Notes: generated by a model from the sequence alone, not told the origin. A DNA stretch of 64,000 bases from Belliella pelovolcani (GCF_900156785.1 NZ_FTOP01000016.1:40915-104914); one strand, 5' to 3'. Shown: positions 29,689 through 39,301, numbered from the stretch's first letter. Numbers and translations are program-made.

Positions 29689-30699
29689 ATGAAAGCAATA
29701 GTACTTAATAGATCTTTAGATCAGAAAATTGAAATAGCTGAAATCGAAAAACCACATCTTGGACCTTCAGAGGTGCTGGTGAAAGTTAAGGCTGCGGCCT
29801 TGAATCATAGAGATGAATGGTGTCGTCAAGGTTTATATCCAGGATTACAAGATGGAATCACCTTGGGTAGTGATGGTGCAGGAACTGTAGAGAAGACAGG
29901 TGAGATGGTCGATGCTTCGGTGGTGGGAAGAGAAGTGTTGATCAATCCAGCCATGAATTGGGGGGGTGATCCTAAGGCTCAATCCAAAGAATTCAAAATT
30001 TTAGGAATGCCCGATCATGGTACCCTAGCGGCTTTTGTAAAGGTCAATACAGATAGGCTTCATGATAAGCCTAAAGGTTTCACATGGGAAGAAGCTGCTG
30101 CATTGCCTTTGGGGGGATTGACTGCTTATCGAGCACTGATGACGCAAGGTAAGGTCCAATCAGGTGAAAAAGTTTTAGTCACAGGCTTTGGAGGAGGAGT
30201 AGCACAGTTTGCAGCTCAGTTTGCAATTGCGGCGGGTGCATCTGTATATGTGAGTAGTAGCTCTGCTGAGAAATTGGAAGTTGCAAAGGGAATAGGAGCC
30301 CTAGGTGTTTACAATTATACTGATGATACTTGGGTCAAAAAATCTTTGGAGGAAACTGGAGGTTTTGATTTGATTATAGATAGTGCCATGGGTGATACGC
30401 TGAATAATCTAATCAAAGTGGTCAAACCAGGTGGTAGAATTGTGTTTTATGGTGCTACAAAGGGCAATCCTGCTATGCTAGATGCTAGAAAGATTTTCTG
30501 GAATCAAATCCAATTGATAGGAAGTACTATGGGAACTGATAGAGATTTTGAGCAAATGCTTGACTTTGTCCAGAAACAAAACATCAAACCAATCGTAGAT
30601 CAAATATACCAACCAGAGCAGGCTGTAGCAGCTTTTGACAGAATGAAAGCAGGAAAGCAGCTTGGGAAAATAGTTATTAGCTTTGAAGGATCAGATTAA
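29689..30699 (+). CDS. Zinc-type alcohol dehydrogenase / quinone oxidoreductase-like protein (MDR superfamily)
   Basis: The product has 336 residues. The N-terminal GroES-like catalytic domain (NHRDEWCRQGLYPG; GSDGAGTVEKTG) is followed by a Rossmann domain with an NAD(P) loop (VLVTGFGGGVAQFAAQFA, about residues 160-177). The set of cysteines for a structural zinc is missing, so it is closer to zinc-free enoyl/quinone reductases. The substrate is unknown. Its last nine bases overlap the end of the convergent TPR gene. Confidence 0.87.
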   Translation: MKAIVLNRSLDQKIEIAEIEKPHLGPSEVLVKVKAAALNHRDEWCRQGLYPGLQDGITLGSDGAGTVEKTGEMVDASVVGREVLINPAMNWGGDPKAQSKEFKILGMPDHGTLAAFVKVNTDRLHDKPKGFTWEEAAALPLGGLTAYRALMTQGKVQSGEKVLVTGFGGGVAQFAAQFAIAAGASVYVSSSSAEKLEVAKGIGALGVYNYTDDTWVKKSLEETGGFDLIIDSAMGDTLNNLIKVVKPGGRIVFYGATKGNPAMLDARKIFWNQIQLIGSTMGTDRDFEQMLDFVQKQNIKPIVDQIYQPEQAVAAFDRMKAGKQLGKIVISFEGSD

Positions 30700-31023
30700 A
30701 TCATACTCTATCAAGAAATTTTGGTAGCTGTTTTGAAGTTCACTCAAGGCGTGTTGATCTCCTAATTCCTTGGCTAGAGCAATACCATTTTCGTAGATGT
30801 TTTTTGCTTGTTCCAAATGATCCATCTCTGCATAAAGTAAAGCTGCGTGATAGTATGTAGGGAGATAAACCTTGTGTTCTGTAAGGAGTTTATTAAAATA
30901 GTCTAGGGCTTTTTCAGGGTTTACATTTCGGTATTCTAAAGCCAAAGCATACCAATTGAAAGGATTACTTGGTTCTTGTTCTGCATAGGTTTGAAGTATC
31001 TCAATGCGGGACAAATTGCTCAT
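30691..31023 (-). CDS. Small TPR protein
   Basis: The product has 110 residues and about three tetratricopeptide pairs that fill it (NPFNWYALALEYRNVNPEKALDYF; YLPTYYHAALLYAEMDHLEQAKNIYENGIALA). No signal peptide, so cytosolic. It is divergent from etfB. It is probably a protein-interaction adaptor, with no partner visible. Confidence 0.8.
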   Translation of the reverse strand: MSNLSRIEILQTYAEQEPSNPFNWYALALEYRNVNPEKALDYFNKLLTEHKVYLPTYYHAALLYAEMDHLEQAKNIYENGIALAKELGDQHALSELQNSYQNFLIEYDLI

Positions 31024-31099
31024 GATTTCTTTTTTTAATTAAAGGCTTAATGACTAAATTCACGCAATTTAAAATAAATAAATAACCTAAATATACATA

Positions 31100-31837
31100 A
31101 TGAAAATTCTTGTCTGTATTACACACGTACCGGATACCACATCCAAAATTCAGTTTACTGACAACAACACCAAATTTGATAAAAATGGGGTGCAGTTTAT
31201 CATCGGTCCATACGACGACTATGCGCTTGCAAGAGCTGTGGAGCTCAAAGAACAGCTGGGTGCGAGCTTGACTGTATTGAATGTTGGAGAAGCAGAGACT
31301 GAACCTACCTTGAGAAAAGCTTTGGCTATAGGTGCAGATGATGCTATCAGAGTCAATGCTTTCCCTAAGGATTCACTTTTTGTTGCCAATCAGATAGCAG
31401 CCATTGCCAAAGAGCATAATTATGATTTGATCCTAATGGGTAGAGAATCGATTGATTTCAACGGAGGTATGGTCCATGGTATGGTCGGTGAATTGTTGAA
31501 TATGCCATCAATTTCTCCAGTTATGAAACTGGATATCGAAGGCGATACTGTGAAAATGGCTAGAGAAATAGAAGGTGGCAAGGAATATTTAGAAGCAAAG
31601 TTGCCATTAATCGCGGGTTGTCAGGAGCCAATCGCAGAATGGAAAATTCCAAACATGAGAGGAATTATGTCAGCTAGAACCAAGCCTCTGAATGTAGTAG
31701 AACCAAAAGATGATACAACAGCAACCTCGGTAGTAGAATTTAAACTTCCTCCTGCAAAAGGAGCCGTTAAGTTAGTTGATAAAGACAATGTAGAGGAATT
31801 GGTAAGACTTTTGAAAAATGACGCCAAAGTCCTTTAA
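31100..31837 (+). CDS. etfB: Electron transfer flavoprotein subunit beta
   Basis: The product has 245 residues. It binds AMP and works with EtfA to carry electrons from acyl-CoA dehydrogenases to the quinone pool. The N-terminus KILVCITHVPDTTSKIQF and the segment DLILMGRESIDFNGGMVHGMVGELL are typical. etfA follows after 30 bases. Confidence 0.95.
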   Translation: MKILVCITHVPDTTSKIQFTDNNTKFDKNGVQFIIGPYDDYALARAVELKEQLGASLTVLNVGEAETEPTLRKALAIGADDAIRVNAFPKDSLFVANQIAAIAKEHNYDLILMGRESIDFNGGMVHGMVGELLNMPSISPVMKLDIEGDTVKMAREIEGGKEYLEAKLPLIAGCQEPIAEWKIPNMRGIMSARTKPLNVVEPKDDTTATSVVEFKLPPAKGAVKLVDKDNVEELVRLLKNDAKVL

Positions 31838-31867
31838 TTCCATTTCAATCATTTAAAATAAGATCAT

Positions 31868-32836
31868 ATGTCAATTTTAGTATATATAGAGCACGCAGAT
31901 GGTGCTGTCAAAAAATCAAGTTTAGAGGCTGTATCCTACGCGAAGGCACTTTCGGACAAACTAGGTGGAGGGGATGTAATAGCCGTGGCTCTTGGGGCAA
32001 TTGCCGAAGGTGAGCTTTCCAAAGCAGGTACAGCAGGAGCATCCAAAGTGCTACATGTAAATGACGATAAACTGACCGCAGGAATTATTCAGGCACATGC
32101 TGAAGCAGTAGCTCAAGTTTACACGCAAGTAGGTGCCAATACACTCGTATTGGCAAAGTCTTCGCTAGGGGATGCTGTAGCAGCTAGATTAGCAGTGAAG
32201 CTCAATGCAGGGTTAGTTTCTAATGTTGTGGATTTGCCAGATACATCTTCAGGCTATCAAGTAAAAAGAAGCATCTACACAGGTAAAGCTTTTGCAGAGA
32301 CTACTGTAAGTACAGACCATAAGATTTTGGCAGTAAAGAAAAATGCTGTAGACCTGAAAACAGATGGTGCTGATGCTCCAGTAGAGGCAGTTAATTTATC
32401 TATTTCAGATGCAAGTTTTGCAACCAATATTACTTCAACAGATAAAGCTACAGGAGAAATTCTTCTACCAGAGGCTGATATTGTAGTATCAGGGGGAAGA
32501 GGCATGAAAGGACCTGAGAATTGGGGAATGATCGAAGGCTTAGCCAAGGAGTTGGGCGCTGCTACTGGTTGTTCTAAGCCTGTTTCTGATATTGGATGGA
32601 GACCACATCACGAGCACGTAGGGCAGACTGGAGTAAAAGTTGCGCCAACTTTGTACGTAGCAGTTGGAATTTCGGGTGCTATTCAACATCTTGCGGGAGT
32701 AAATTCTTCAAAGTACATCGTAGTTATCAATAAGGATCCAGAAGCTCCATTCTTTAAGGCTGCGGATTATGGAATTGTTGGCGATGCATTTGAAGTACTA
32801 CCCAAACTAACGGAGGCTATTAAAGCGATCAAATAA
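31868..32836 (+). CDS. etfA: Electron transfer flavoprotein subunit alpha
   Basis: The product has 322 residues. The C-terminal FAD domain is clear: VVSGGRGMKGPENW, then SDIGWRPHHEHVGQTG and YVAVGISGAIQHLAG, with VVINKDPEAPFF. It forms the functional heterodimer with EtfB. The following bifunctional-nuclease gene begins two bases after its stop. Confidence 0.95.
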   Translation: MSILVYIEHADGAVKKSSLEAVSYAKALSDKLGGGDVIAVALGAIAEGELSKAGTAGASKVLHVNDDKLTAGIIQAHAEAVAQVYTQVGANTLVLAKSSLGDAVAARLAVKLNAGLVSNVVDLPDTSSGYQVKRSIYTGKAFAETTVSTDHKILAVKKNAVDLKTDGADAPVEAVNLSISDASFATNITSTDKATGEILLPEADIVVSGGRGMKGPENWGMIEGLAKELGAATGCSKPVSDIGWRPHHEHVGQTGVKVAPTLYVAVGISGAIQHLAGVNSSKYIVVINKDPEAPFFKAADYGIVGDAFEVLPKLTEAIKAIK

Positions 32837-32837
32837 A

Positions 32838-33440
32838 GTGGACAATACTATTGAATTAGAAATTCTTGGGCTTACATCTAATCATACCCAATCAGGTTCT
32901 TTTACGCTGGTGCTAGGAGAGCTTGAAGGAGGAAGGAGACTTCCCATTGTTATTGGAATGTTTGAAGCTCAAGCAATTGCTATAGAAATAGAAAAGATTA
33001 TCCCAAACAGACCCATGACTCATGACTTGTTTAAGTCATTTGCGACGGGGTTTGGTTTTTCTATTGAAAGAATTCTAATTTCTGATATGCAAGAGGGTGT
33101 ATTCTTTGCAAAAATAATTTGTAAGAATGCTTCCAAAATGGTGGAAATAGATGCCCGGCCTTCGGATGCTATTGCTATAGCTGTAAGGTTTGATGCTCCT
33201 ATATTCTGCACTTCTAAAGTAATGTCAGAAGCAGCAATAGAAGTCAACGAGGATGAAGAGAAATCAAGCTCTCCAAAAGCCGCTAAATCAAATAGACCAG
33301 TTCCAAGTCCTAAAAAATCTTCAGATTCACTTAAAGATTTTAGTCTTGAGAAACTAAATCAGCTATTAGACAAAGCAATTCATAATGAAGATTATGAAAA
33401 GGCTGCTCGGATAAGAGATGAAATCAACAAAAGAAACTAA
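32838..33440 (+). CDS. Bifunctional nuclease (BFN/DUF151) domain protein with C-terminal UVR motif
   Basis: The product has 200 residues. The DUF151 domain lies at about residues 4-130 (RRLPIVIGMFEAQAIAIEIE; IDARPSDAIAIAVRFDAPIF). A Ser/Pro/Lys-rich linker (about 135-160) leads to a UvrB/UvrC-like helical hairpin (LDKAIHNEDYEKAARIRDEI, about 173-192). It may bind or cut nucleic acid; this is unproven for bacteria. It starts with GTG at 32838 and is the third gene of the etf operon, which ends with the terminator at 33446. Confidence 0.87.
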   Translation: MDNTIELEILGLTSNHTQSGSFTLVLGELEGGRRLPIVIGMFEAQAIAIEIEKIIPNRPMTHDLFKSFATGFGFSIERILISDMQEGVFFAKIICKNASKMVEIDARPSDAIAIAVRFDAPIFCTSKVMSEAAIEVNEDEEKSSSPKAAKSNRPVPSPKKSSDSLKDFSLEKLNQLLDKAIHNEDYEKAARIRDEINKRN

Positions 33441-33445
33441 AACTG

Positions 33446-33472
33446 AAAAGCCTGGCCAAAAGCCAGGCTTTT
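33446..33472 (+). terminator. Terminator of etfB-etfA-BFN operon
   Basis: Eleven-pair stem (arms 33446-33456 and 33462-33472) with a five-base loop, followed by a short T-rich run. Confidence 0.9.
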
Positions 33473-33556
33473 CTTTTATTATTAATCGAAGCAAAACCTT
33501 TATCTTTAACGGTTATTTCAATCATAATTAGTTAACCTAGCCCAAAGCTTGTTTGA

Positions 33557-34843
33557 ATGGATTATTTCAGAGGACTTATTGGAATTATAGTTTTATTGCT
33601 TGTAGCATTTATTTTTTCAGCAAATAAAAAGAAAATTGACTGGAGATTAGTTGGTATAGGAGTCGTGCTTCAAGCTGTTTTTGGTTACTTAATTACAAAA
33701 GTTGATTTTGTAGCCAATATCTTTGCAACAGTCAGTAGGGGGTTTGTAAAGTTTTTGTCTTTCTCTGAAGCTGGGGCCACATTTATATTTGGAGATTTAG
33801 CTACAAATTCATTTGGTTTTATTTTTGCCTTTCAAGTACTCCCAACTATCATATTTTTCTCGACAGTTTCAGCTGGCCTATACTACCTTGGAATTTTGCA
33901 AAAAGTGGTATTTGTCATCGCTTGGGTCATGTCAAGAACCATGCGATTGTCAGGAGCTGAATCTTTATCGGCTGCTGGTAATATTTTCTTAGGGCAGACG
34001 GAAGCACCGCTTTTGGTTAGACCATTTATCCCAACCATGTCGAAGTCCGAATTGATGTGTCTGATGACAGGTGGTATGGCAACTATAGCAGGAGGTGTAT
34101 TGGCAGGTTATGTGGCCTTTTTGGGAGGAGATAGTTTGGAAGAGCAAAGCCGATTCGCTGCATATCTATTGGGCGCAAGCATCATGAATGCCCCCGCTGC
34201 AATCGTCATGTCCAAAATCATGATCCCTGAGGTACAAAAAGAAAATATCAATGATAAGCTAGAAGTCAATCAGGAGAACATGGGGGTCAACTTGATTGAC
34301 GCCATGTCTATTGGGGCCTCAGAGGGATTGAAGCTGGCATTGAATGTAGGTGGCATGTTACTAGCTTTTATCGCGGTGATAGCAGCCTTGAATTTTATAT
34401 TGTCAGGATTAATAGGAGAGTGGACTGGTTTAAATGCATTTGTGCTTTCTTCTACTGATGGTCAATTTTCAGGTTTTTCTTTAGAGTATATTCTTGGTCA
34501 AGTCTTTCGTATTTTTGCCTGGGTGATAGGAGTGGAGTGGAGCGAAACATTGGCGGTGGGCTCACTTTTAGGCCAAAAGACTGTAATTAATGAATTTGTT
34601 GCTTACTTGAGTCTAGCAGATTTGAAAGCGGCAGATAACCTTTCTCCCAAATCTATTGTAATAGCTACTTATGCTTTGTGTGGTTTCTCAAACTTCAGCT
34701 CCATAGCTATTCAAGTGGGAGGTATAGGAAGTATTGCTCCCAATCAGCAAGGTAATCTCTCTAAATTGGGCATGCAGGCACTCTTTGCTGCTACTTTGGC
34801 ATGTATGATGACCGCTACAATTGCAGGAGCTTTGTTTGGCTAA
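33557..34843 (+). CDS. Concentrative nucleoside transporter, NupC family
   Basis: The product has 428 residues and about 10 hydrophobic segments. Family motifs are GAESLSAAGNIFLGQTEAPLLVRPF (about residues 133-157) and the second-half INEFVAYLSL. It imports nucleosides by sodium or proton symport. The terminator at 34874 separates it from the convergent cyclophilin gene. Confidence 0.93.
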   Translation: MDYFRGLIGIIVLLLVAFIFSANKKKIDWRLVGIGVVLQAVFGYLITKVDFVANIFATVSRGFVKFLSFSEAGATFIFGDLATNSFGFIFAFQVLPTIIFFSTVSAGLYYLGILQKVVFVIAWVMSRTMRLSGAESLSAAGNIFLGQTEAPLLVRPFIPTMSKSELMCLMTGGMATIAGGVLAGYVAFLGGDSLEEQSRFAAYLLGASIMNAPAAIVMSKIMIPEVQKENINDKLEVNQENMGVNLIDAMSIGASEGLKLALNVGGMLLAFIAVIAALNFILSGLIGEWTGLNAFVLSSTDGQFSGFSLEYILGQVFRIFAWVIGVEWSETLAVGSLLGQKTVINEFVAYLSLADLKAADNLSPKSIVIATYALCGFSNFSSIAIQVGGIGSIAPNQQGNLSKLGMQALFAATLACMMTATIAGALFG

Positions 34844-34873
34844 TTTATTTCAGAAATCAATATCATTCAAAAC

Positions 34874-34901
34874 AAAAAAGACCTTTTAAAAGGTCTTTTT
34901 T
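34874..34901. terminator. Bidirectional terminator between nupC-like and cyclophilin genes
   Basis: Perfect 28-base palindrome (14-base arms, no separate loop) flanked by A and T runs on the two sides, so it can act in both directions. Confidence 0.85.
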
Positions 34902-34922
34902 GTTTTTTACAGTGTCTTAAGC

Positions 34923-35360
34923 TTAGGCTTCGTTAATTACAATTTTTTCGATTTTGTCGCCAGCTCTGATATCATCAATCACATCTAAACCTTCAACTAC
35001 TTTCCCAAAACATGTATGATTTCTATCTAGATGGCTGGTGTTGTTTCTACTGTGACAGATAAAAAACTGCGATCCTCCAGTATTTCTTCCGGCGTGAGCC
35101 ATAGACAATACCCCTCTATCATGGTATTGATTATCTCCATTAAGTTCACAATCGATTTTGTAGCCAGGGCCTCCTGTACCTGTCCCGTTAGGACATCCTC
35201 CTTGAATGACAAAATCAGGAATTACCCTGTGGAAGGTTAATCCATCATAGAAACCTTTTTTAGATAAAGTGATGAAGTTCTCGACTGTTTTTGGTGCATC
35301 ATTTTCGTAGAATTCTACTTTCATGATGCCTTTTTCGGTATGTATCTCTGCTGTTTTCAT
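34923..35360 (-). CDS. Cyclophilin-type peptidyl-prolyl isomerase
   Basis: I choose the start at 35360 (MKTAEIHTEKG), giving 145 residues. The frame is open seven codons further up. The catalytic FHRVIPDFVIQGG and the substrate-groove segment GGSQFFICHSRN plus LDRNHTCFGKV are those of cyclophilins. No signal peptide, so a cytosolic proline isomerase is expected. Confidence 0.95.
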   Translation of the reverse strand: MKTAEIHTEKGIMKVEFYENDAPKTVENFITLSKKGFYDGLTFHRVIPDFVIQGGCPNGTGTGGPGYKIDCELNGDNQYHDRGVLSMAHAGRNTGGSQFFICHSRNNTSHLDRNHTCFGKVVEGLDVIDDIRAGDKIEKIVINEA

Positions 35361-35432
35361 TTTAATGATTTGTTTCGACAAAAATAGTAAAACTTTGAAT
35401 CTATGGTTGAAGATTTAGACTTAATCAAACAA

Positions 35433-35456
35433 AAAGGAGTGCCGAAGCACTCCTTT
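35433..35456 (-). terminator. Terminator of pckA with TTCG tetraloop
   Basis: Ten-pair perfect stem (arms 35433-35442 and 35447-35456), closing C(TTCG)G on the minus strand, followed by TTG-rich sequence. Confidence 0.88.
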
Positions 35457-35487
35457 ATTTGGGCTTATATTTAAAAGGGCCAATTGA

Positions 35488-37095
35488 TTATAGGTTTGGA
35501 GATCCTGCTAGGATATCTTCAGTAGCAAAATCTTTGTACTTCTCAAAGTTAGCAATAAAAGCTGCTCCGAGTTCTCTTGCTTTTTTATCATACGCTTCTT
35601 TATCATCCCAAGTTGCTCTAGGGCTCAATACTTCGTCTGGAACGTTTGGACAAGACTCTGGAATACCTACGCCAAATACACTATGCTTTCTAAACCCAAC
35701 ATTGTCGAGCCTTCCTTCCAAAGCAGCAGTTATCATCGCTCTTGTATATTTAAGCTTCATTCTAGAGCCAATACCATAAGGCCCTCCTGTCCAGCCAGTA
35801 TTGATCAACCATACATTGACTTGGTGCTTTTCCATTTTTTCACCAAACAATTCTGCATACTTGGTAGGGTGAAGCGGCAAGAAAGCAGCTCCAAAACAAG
35901 CAGAGAAGGTAGTCTTTGGCTCAGTAACGCCGACTTCAGTACCAGCTACTTTGGCCGTGTAGCCAGAGATGAAGTGATACATTGCTTGGCTTTTGTTTAA
36001 TTTAGATATAGGAGGTATTACACCAAACGCATCCGCTGTTAAGAAGAATATGTTTTTAGGAATTCCAGCCAATGATGGTTCAATGGCATTTTTGATATGG
36101 TGAATAGGGTAGGCTGTTCTGGTGTTCTCAGTAACCGTATTATTGGTATAGTCAACAGTTCTACTGCCTTCGTAGAACCTGGTATTTTCTACGATGGCTC
36201 CAAATTTAATAGCATCCCAAATTTCAGGTTCTTTTTCTCTAGTCAGATCAATTACCTTGGCATAACAACCACCTTCAAAGTTGAAAATGGATGTTTCATT
36301 CCAACCATGTTCGTCATCTCCGATTAAGCCTCTATTAGGGTCTGCAGATAAAGTGGTCTTGCCTGTTCCAGATAAGCCGAAGAAAATAGCGGTATCTCCA
36401 TCTTGCCCAACATTAGCAGAGCAATGCATAGAAAGCACACCTTTTTCGTGAGGAAGGATAAAGTTGAGTACTGAGAAAATTCCTTTTTTCATTTCACCTG
36501 CATAGGCTGTCCCACCTATCAAAATCATCCTCTTGCTGAGATTAATGATAGCAAAGTTCTTTTGTCTAGTACCATCTACCTCTGGATCAGCTTCAAATTC
36601 TGGAGCACAAATGATCGTAAAGTCTGACTCAAAGTTTTTTAGCTCTTCACTAGTTGGTCGCAAGAACATGTTGTAGCAAAATAGGTTTTGCCATGCTAGC
36701 GTATTCACAACTTTGAGGTTTAACCTATAATTGGGATCTGCTCCAGCATAAGCTTCTCTGACATATAGTTTCTTGTCAGTCAAAAATTTCACCATTTTTT
36801 GATGAAGCGCATCAAATTTTTCTTCTTCAAAAGGAATGTTGATGTCTCCCCACCAAACGCTATCGGCTGTTTTAGCATCTTTTACTACAAACCGATCTTT
36901 TGGTGATCTACCAGTGAATGCACCAGTATCAGCCATCAGAGCCCCAGTGTCTGTGAGCACAGCTTCATTGTTGAAAAGTGCATGTTCTACCAATTCAGCA
37001 GGAGTCAGGTTCCACATAACTTCTGCGGTGTTGTTGATGCCTAGTTCAGACAAGCTTTTATTAGCTGACTTGAGCTCTAGATCTTGCATATTCAT
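35488..37095 (-). CDS. pckA: Phosphoenolpyruvate carboxykinase (ATP)
   Basis: The product has 535 residues. It converts oxaloacetate and ATP to phosphoenolpyruvate and CO2, the entry to gluconeogenesis. The ATP-binding P-loop GLSGTGKTTLSADPNR, the metal-binding region GDDEHGW and the arginine segment (ENTRFYEGSRTVDY) are present. It has its own promoter candidate at 37125 and its own terminator. Confidence 0.96.
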   Translation of the reverse strand: MNMQDLELKSANKSLSELGINNTAEVMWNLTPAELVEHALFNNEAVLTDTGALMADTGAFTGRSPKDRFVVKDAKTADSVWWGDINIPFEEEKFDALHQKMVKFLTDKKLYVREAYAGADPNYRLNLKVVNTLAWQNLFCYNMFLRPTSEELKNFESDFTIICAPEFEADPEVDGTRQKNFAIINLSKRMILIGGTAYAGEMKKGIFSVLNFILPHEKGVLSMHCSANVGQDGDTAIFFGLSGTGKTTLSADPNRGLIGDDEHGWNETSIFNFEGGCYAKVIDLTREKEPEIWDAIKFGAIVENTRFYEGSRTVDYTNNTVTENTRTAYPIHHIKNAIEPSLAGIPKNIFFLTADAFGVIPPISKLNKSQAMYHFISGYTAKVAGTEVGVTEPKTTFSACFGAAFLPLHPTKYAELFGEKMEKHQVNVWLINTGWTGGPYGIGSRMKLKYTRAMITAALEGRLDNVGFRKHSVFGVGIPESCPNVPDEVLSPRATWDDKEAYDKKARELGAAFIANFEKYKDFATEDILAGSPNL

Positions 37096-37124
37096 GATGT
37101 TTTATTTGGGTTATTTTCGAAGCC

Positions 37125-37132
37125 CAAAGATA
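37125..37132 (-). promoter_or_regulatory. Candidate -7 box of pckA
   Basis: TATCTTTG on the minus strand, matching TAnnTTTG, 29 bases before the ATG. No well-spaced -33 TTG is visible, only a T-rich stretch. Confidence 0.5.
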
Positions 37133-37382
37133 TGGAATAAAGAATTGTCATTTTACTAAAAAGTGCCTTTTTTTTGCCATTCAATCGATTTCGGAACATA
37201 AAAGGAGGTAATTATATATAGCTGGTTTAGCAAGTGTTTATTTGGTGTGATTTTCAACTTTCTTGATTAAAAATCCTTAAATAGCTCAAGTATAAAACAA
37301 TAGTGAAGGGCTATCAGAATTTAAAAAAATCTCTTATCATTGTAGCTCTTATGTTTTAATTCACCTTAAAAATTCTGATAAA

Positions 37383-38969
37383 TTGGAAAAACTTCCTAAC
37401 GATGCATTGAAGTCCGTCGGTGAGGACATCTTAGATGGACCTACCATATTTGGACATCCTAAAGGTTTGATGACTTTATTTTTCACTGAAATGTGGGAAA
37501 GATTCAGTTATTATGGAATGCGAGCTTTGTTAATTCTATTTATGACCACTCCGGTTATAAGTGGTGGATTAGGATTTGATGACCGGACAAGTGGCGCCAT
37601 TTATGGCCTCTATACCATGGGTGTATATCTATTGGCACTACCAGGGGGGTGGTTTGCAGACCGGCTGTTTGGTTTGAAGCAATCTGTATGGTATGGTGGA
37701 ATCATTATTACGATTGGACACTTTACCATGGCACTCCCAGGACTGTTGGAGTTGTTTTCTGAATCTTCTGTAGCTACCACTGAGCTATCTGCTTGGGATA
37801 TCAATTCATTTTTTTTAGGATTAGTATTGATCGTTATTGGGACTGGTTTATTGAAACCCAATATCAGCTCTATTGTAGGTCAACTTTATCCTGCTGGAAG
37901 TAGTAAGCGAGATGCTGGTTTTTCTATATTTTATATGGGAATCAATATTGGGGCATTTATAGCACCGATTGCATGCTCGACTTTAGCGGTATACAATTGG
38001 CATTTAGGCTTTGGATTAGCAGGGCTAGGGATGTTGATTGGATTAGTGCAATATAAGTTGACTGGTCATTATTTAGATGGAAAAGGAGAAGCAATTGCTG
38101 TCAATACACCCGACGAAGAAAAGTCAAGAACTTCGCTGATTAAATATTCGGGTGTTGCCGTTACTTTAGCTGCAATTGTGGTTTTGTTGATGTTTATGGG
38201 TGTGATTAGCATCAATGCATTTGAAATCGCAAATTTGGCCTATAAAATTATTGGAGTAATTACGCTTTTGTATTTTGGATATGTTTTTCTTTTTGGTGGA
38301 TTGAATGCAGATGAAAAAAAGAAAACCTTAGCCATAGTAATTATAATATTGTTCTCAGCTTTGTTTTGGTCGGGATTTGAACAAGCAGGTTCTACGCTGA
38401 ATTTATTTGCTGAAAGGTTTACCGATAGAACATTTTTGAATTGGGAGATCCCTACAGGTTATTTCCAATCTATCAATTCCATGTTTATCATTTTATTTGC
38501 ACCCTTCTTTGGTGCGATGTGGGTATGGTTGGGAAGAAGGAATTTGGAGCCTAGTTCGCCATTGAAGTTTACATTTGGGTTATTGCTTCTTGGTTTAGGC
38601 TTTTTGGTCATGTTTTTTGCAGCAAAAATTGCTGCTTCAGGTGAACTTGCCGCCCCAACTTGGTTGGTTTTCACATATTTACTACACACCTTTGGTGAAT
38701 TGAGTTTGAGTCCTGTTGGATTGAGTTTGACTACCAAGTTAGCCCCAGAAAAATATCAAGGACAGATGATGGGGATGTGGTTTATCTCTGTTGCGCTAGG
38801 TAATTTGATTGCAGGATTGATCGCAGGTGAAGTGAGTGGTGGAAGTGAAGATGCACTGCAAGCCATGCCTGGACAATATATGATGATCGTGTCTATTGCT
38901 CTTGGTGCTGGATTATTATTATTTGCCATTAGTAAACCTATTAGGAAGCTGATGGGTGATGTGCATTAA
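37383..38969 (+). CDS. Proton-dependent oligopeptide transporter (POT/PTR family)
   Basis: The product has 528 residues. The family motifs are TEMWERFSYYGMRALL (about residues 34-49), GGWFADRLFGLKQSV and the second-half FYMGINIGAF. About 14 hydrophobic segments are visible. It imports di- and tripeptides with protons. The start is a TTG at 37383, because the frame closes just before it and the next ATG would remove the family N-terminus (first Met at FFTEMWERF region is too late). Confidence 0.93.
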   Translation: MEKLPNDALKSVGEDILDGPTIFGHPKGLMTLFFTEMWERFSYYGMRALLILFMTTPVISGGLGFDDRTSGAIYGLYTMGVYLLALPGGWFADRLFGLKQSVWYGGIIITIGHFTMALPGLLELFSESSVATTELSAWDINSFFLGLVLIVIGTGLLKPNISSIVGQLYPAGSSKRDAGFSIFYMGINIGAFIAPIACSTLAVYNWHLGFGLAGLGMLIGLVQYKLTGHYLDGKGEAIAVNTPDEEKSRTSLIKYSGVAVTLAAIVVLLMFMGVISINAFEIANLAYKIIGVITLLYFGYVFLFGGLNADEKKKTLAIVIIILFSALFWSGFEQAGSTLNLFAERFTDRTFLNWEIPTGYFQSINSMFIILFAPFFGAMWVWLGRRNLEPSSPLKFTFGLLLLGLGFLVMFFAAKIAASGELAAPTWLVFTYLLHTFGELSLSPVGLSLTTKLAPEKYQGQMMGMWFISVALGNLIAGLIAGEVSGGSEDALQAMPGQYMMIVSIALGAGLLLFAISKPIRKLMGDVH

Positions 38970-38976
38970 ATAAAAG

Positions 38977-38996
38977 AGGCTCCGATGTAGGAGCCT
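38977..38996 (+). terminator. Terminator of the peptide transporter gene
   Basis: Seven-pair stem (arms 38977-38983 and 38990-38996) with six-base loop and a T run. Confidence 0.8.
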
Positions 38997-39022
38997 TTTT
39001 TATGTAATATCTTTTTGAAGGA

Positions 39023-39178
39023 TTAATGTTCTTCTTTTTCTTCAGAATCTTTTTTGAACAAAGTGCTTCTTACATCCATTGCAGAAAGGCCTGCTCCCAA
39101 ACCAATCAAAATACAAACGATTAACAAGAACAGTTGCGCACCTGAGGCTATAGGGGAGTTGAAAATTTGTAGTAGCAT
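39023..39178 (-). CDS. Small single-span membrane protein
   Basis: A 51-residue frame, ATG at 39178 to TAA at 39023. The sequence begins MLLQIFNSPIASGAQL, continues with a hydrophobic helix (FLLIVCILIGLGAGLSAM, about residues 17-34) and ends in a charged tail (RSTLFKKDSEEKEEH). The clean helix-then-charge design, with no competing gene in this gap, supports a real small protein. The function is unknown. Confidence 0.6.
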   Translation of the reverse strand: MLLQIFNSPIASGAQLFLLIVCILIGLGAGLSAMDVRSTLFKKDSEEKEEH

Positions 39179-39261
39179 ATTATATAAGATTATAGATTAG
39201 ATCTGTTGAATTCTTGCGCAAGATAATACACAGAAGCAACTCGTCAAAGAAGTAAATAAAA

Positions 39262-39289
39262 AAAGCAGAACCTGAGGAGGCTCTGCTTT
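39262..39289 (-). terminator. Terminator of the hyperacidic mini-gene
   Basis: Eight-pair outer stem (arms 39262-39269 and 39282-39289), then one mismatch and three more pairs (CCT/AGG), followed by a T run on the minus strand, 12 bases after the stop of the acidic gene. Confidence 0.75.
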
Positions 39290-39301
39290 AATGTTTTAAG
39301 A

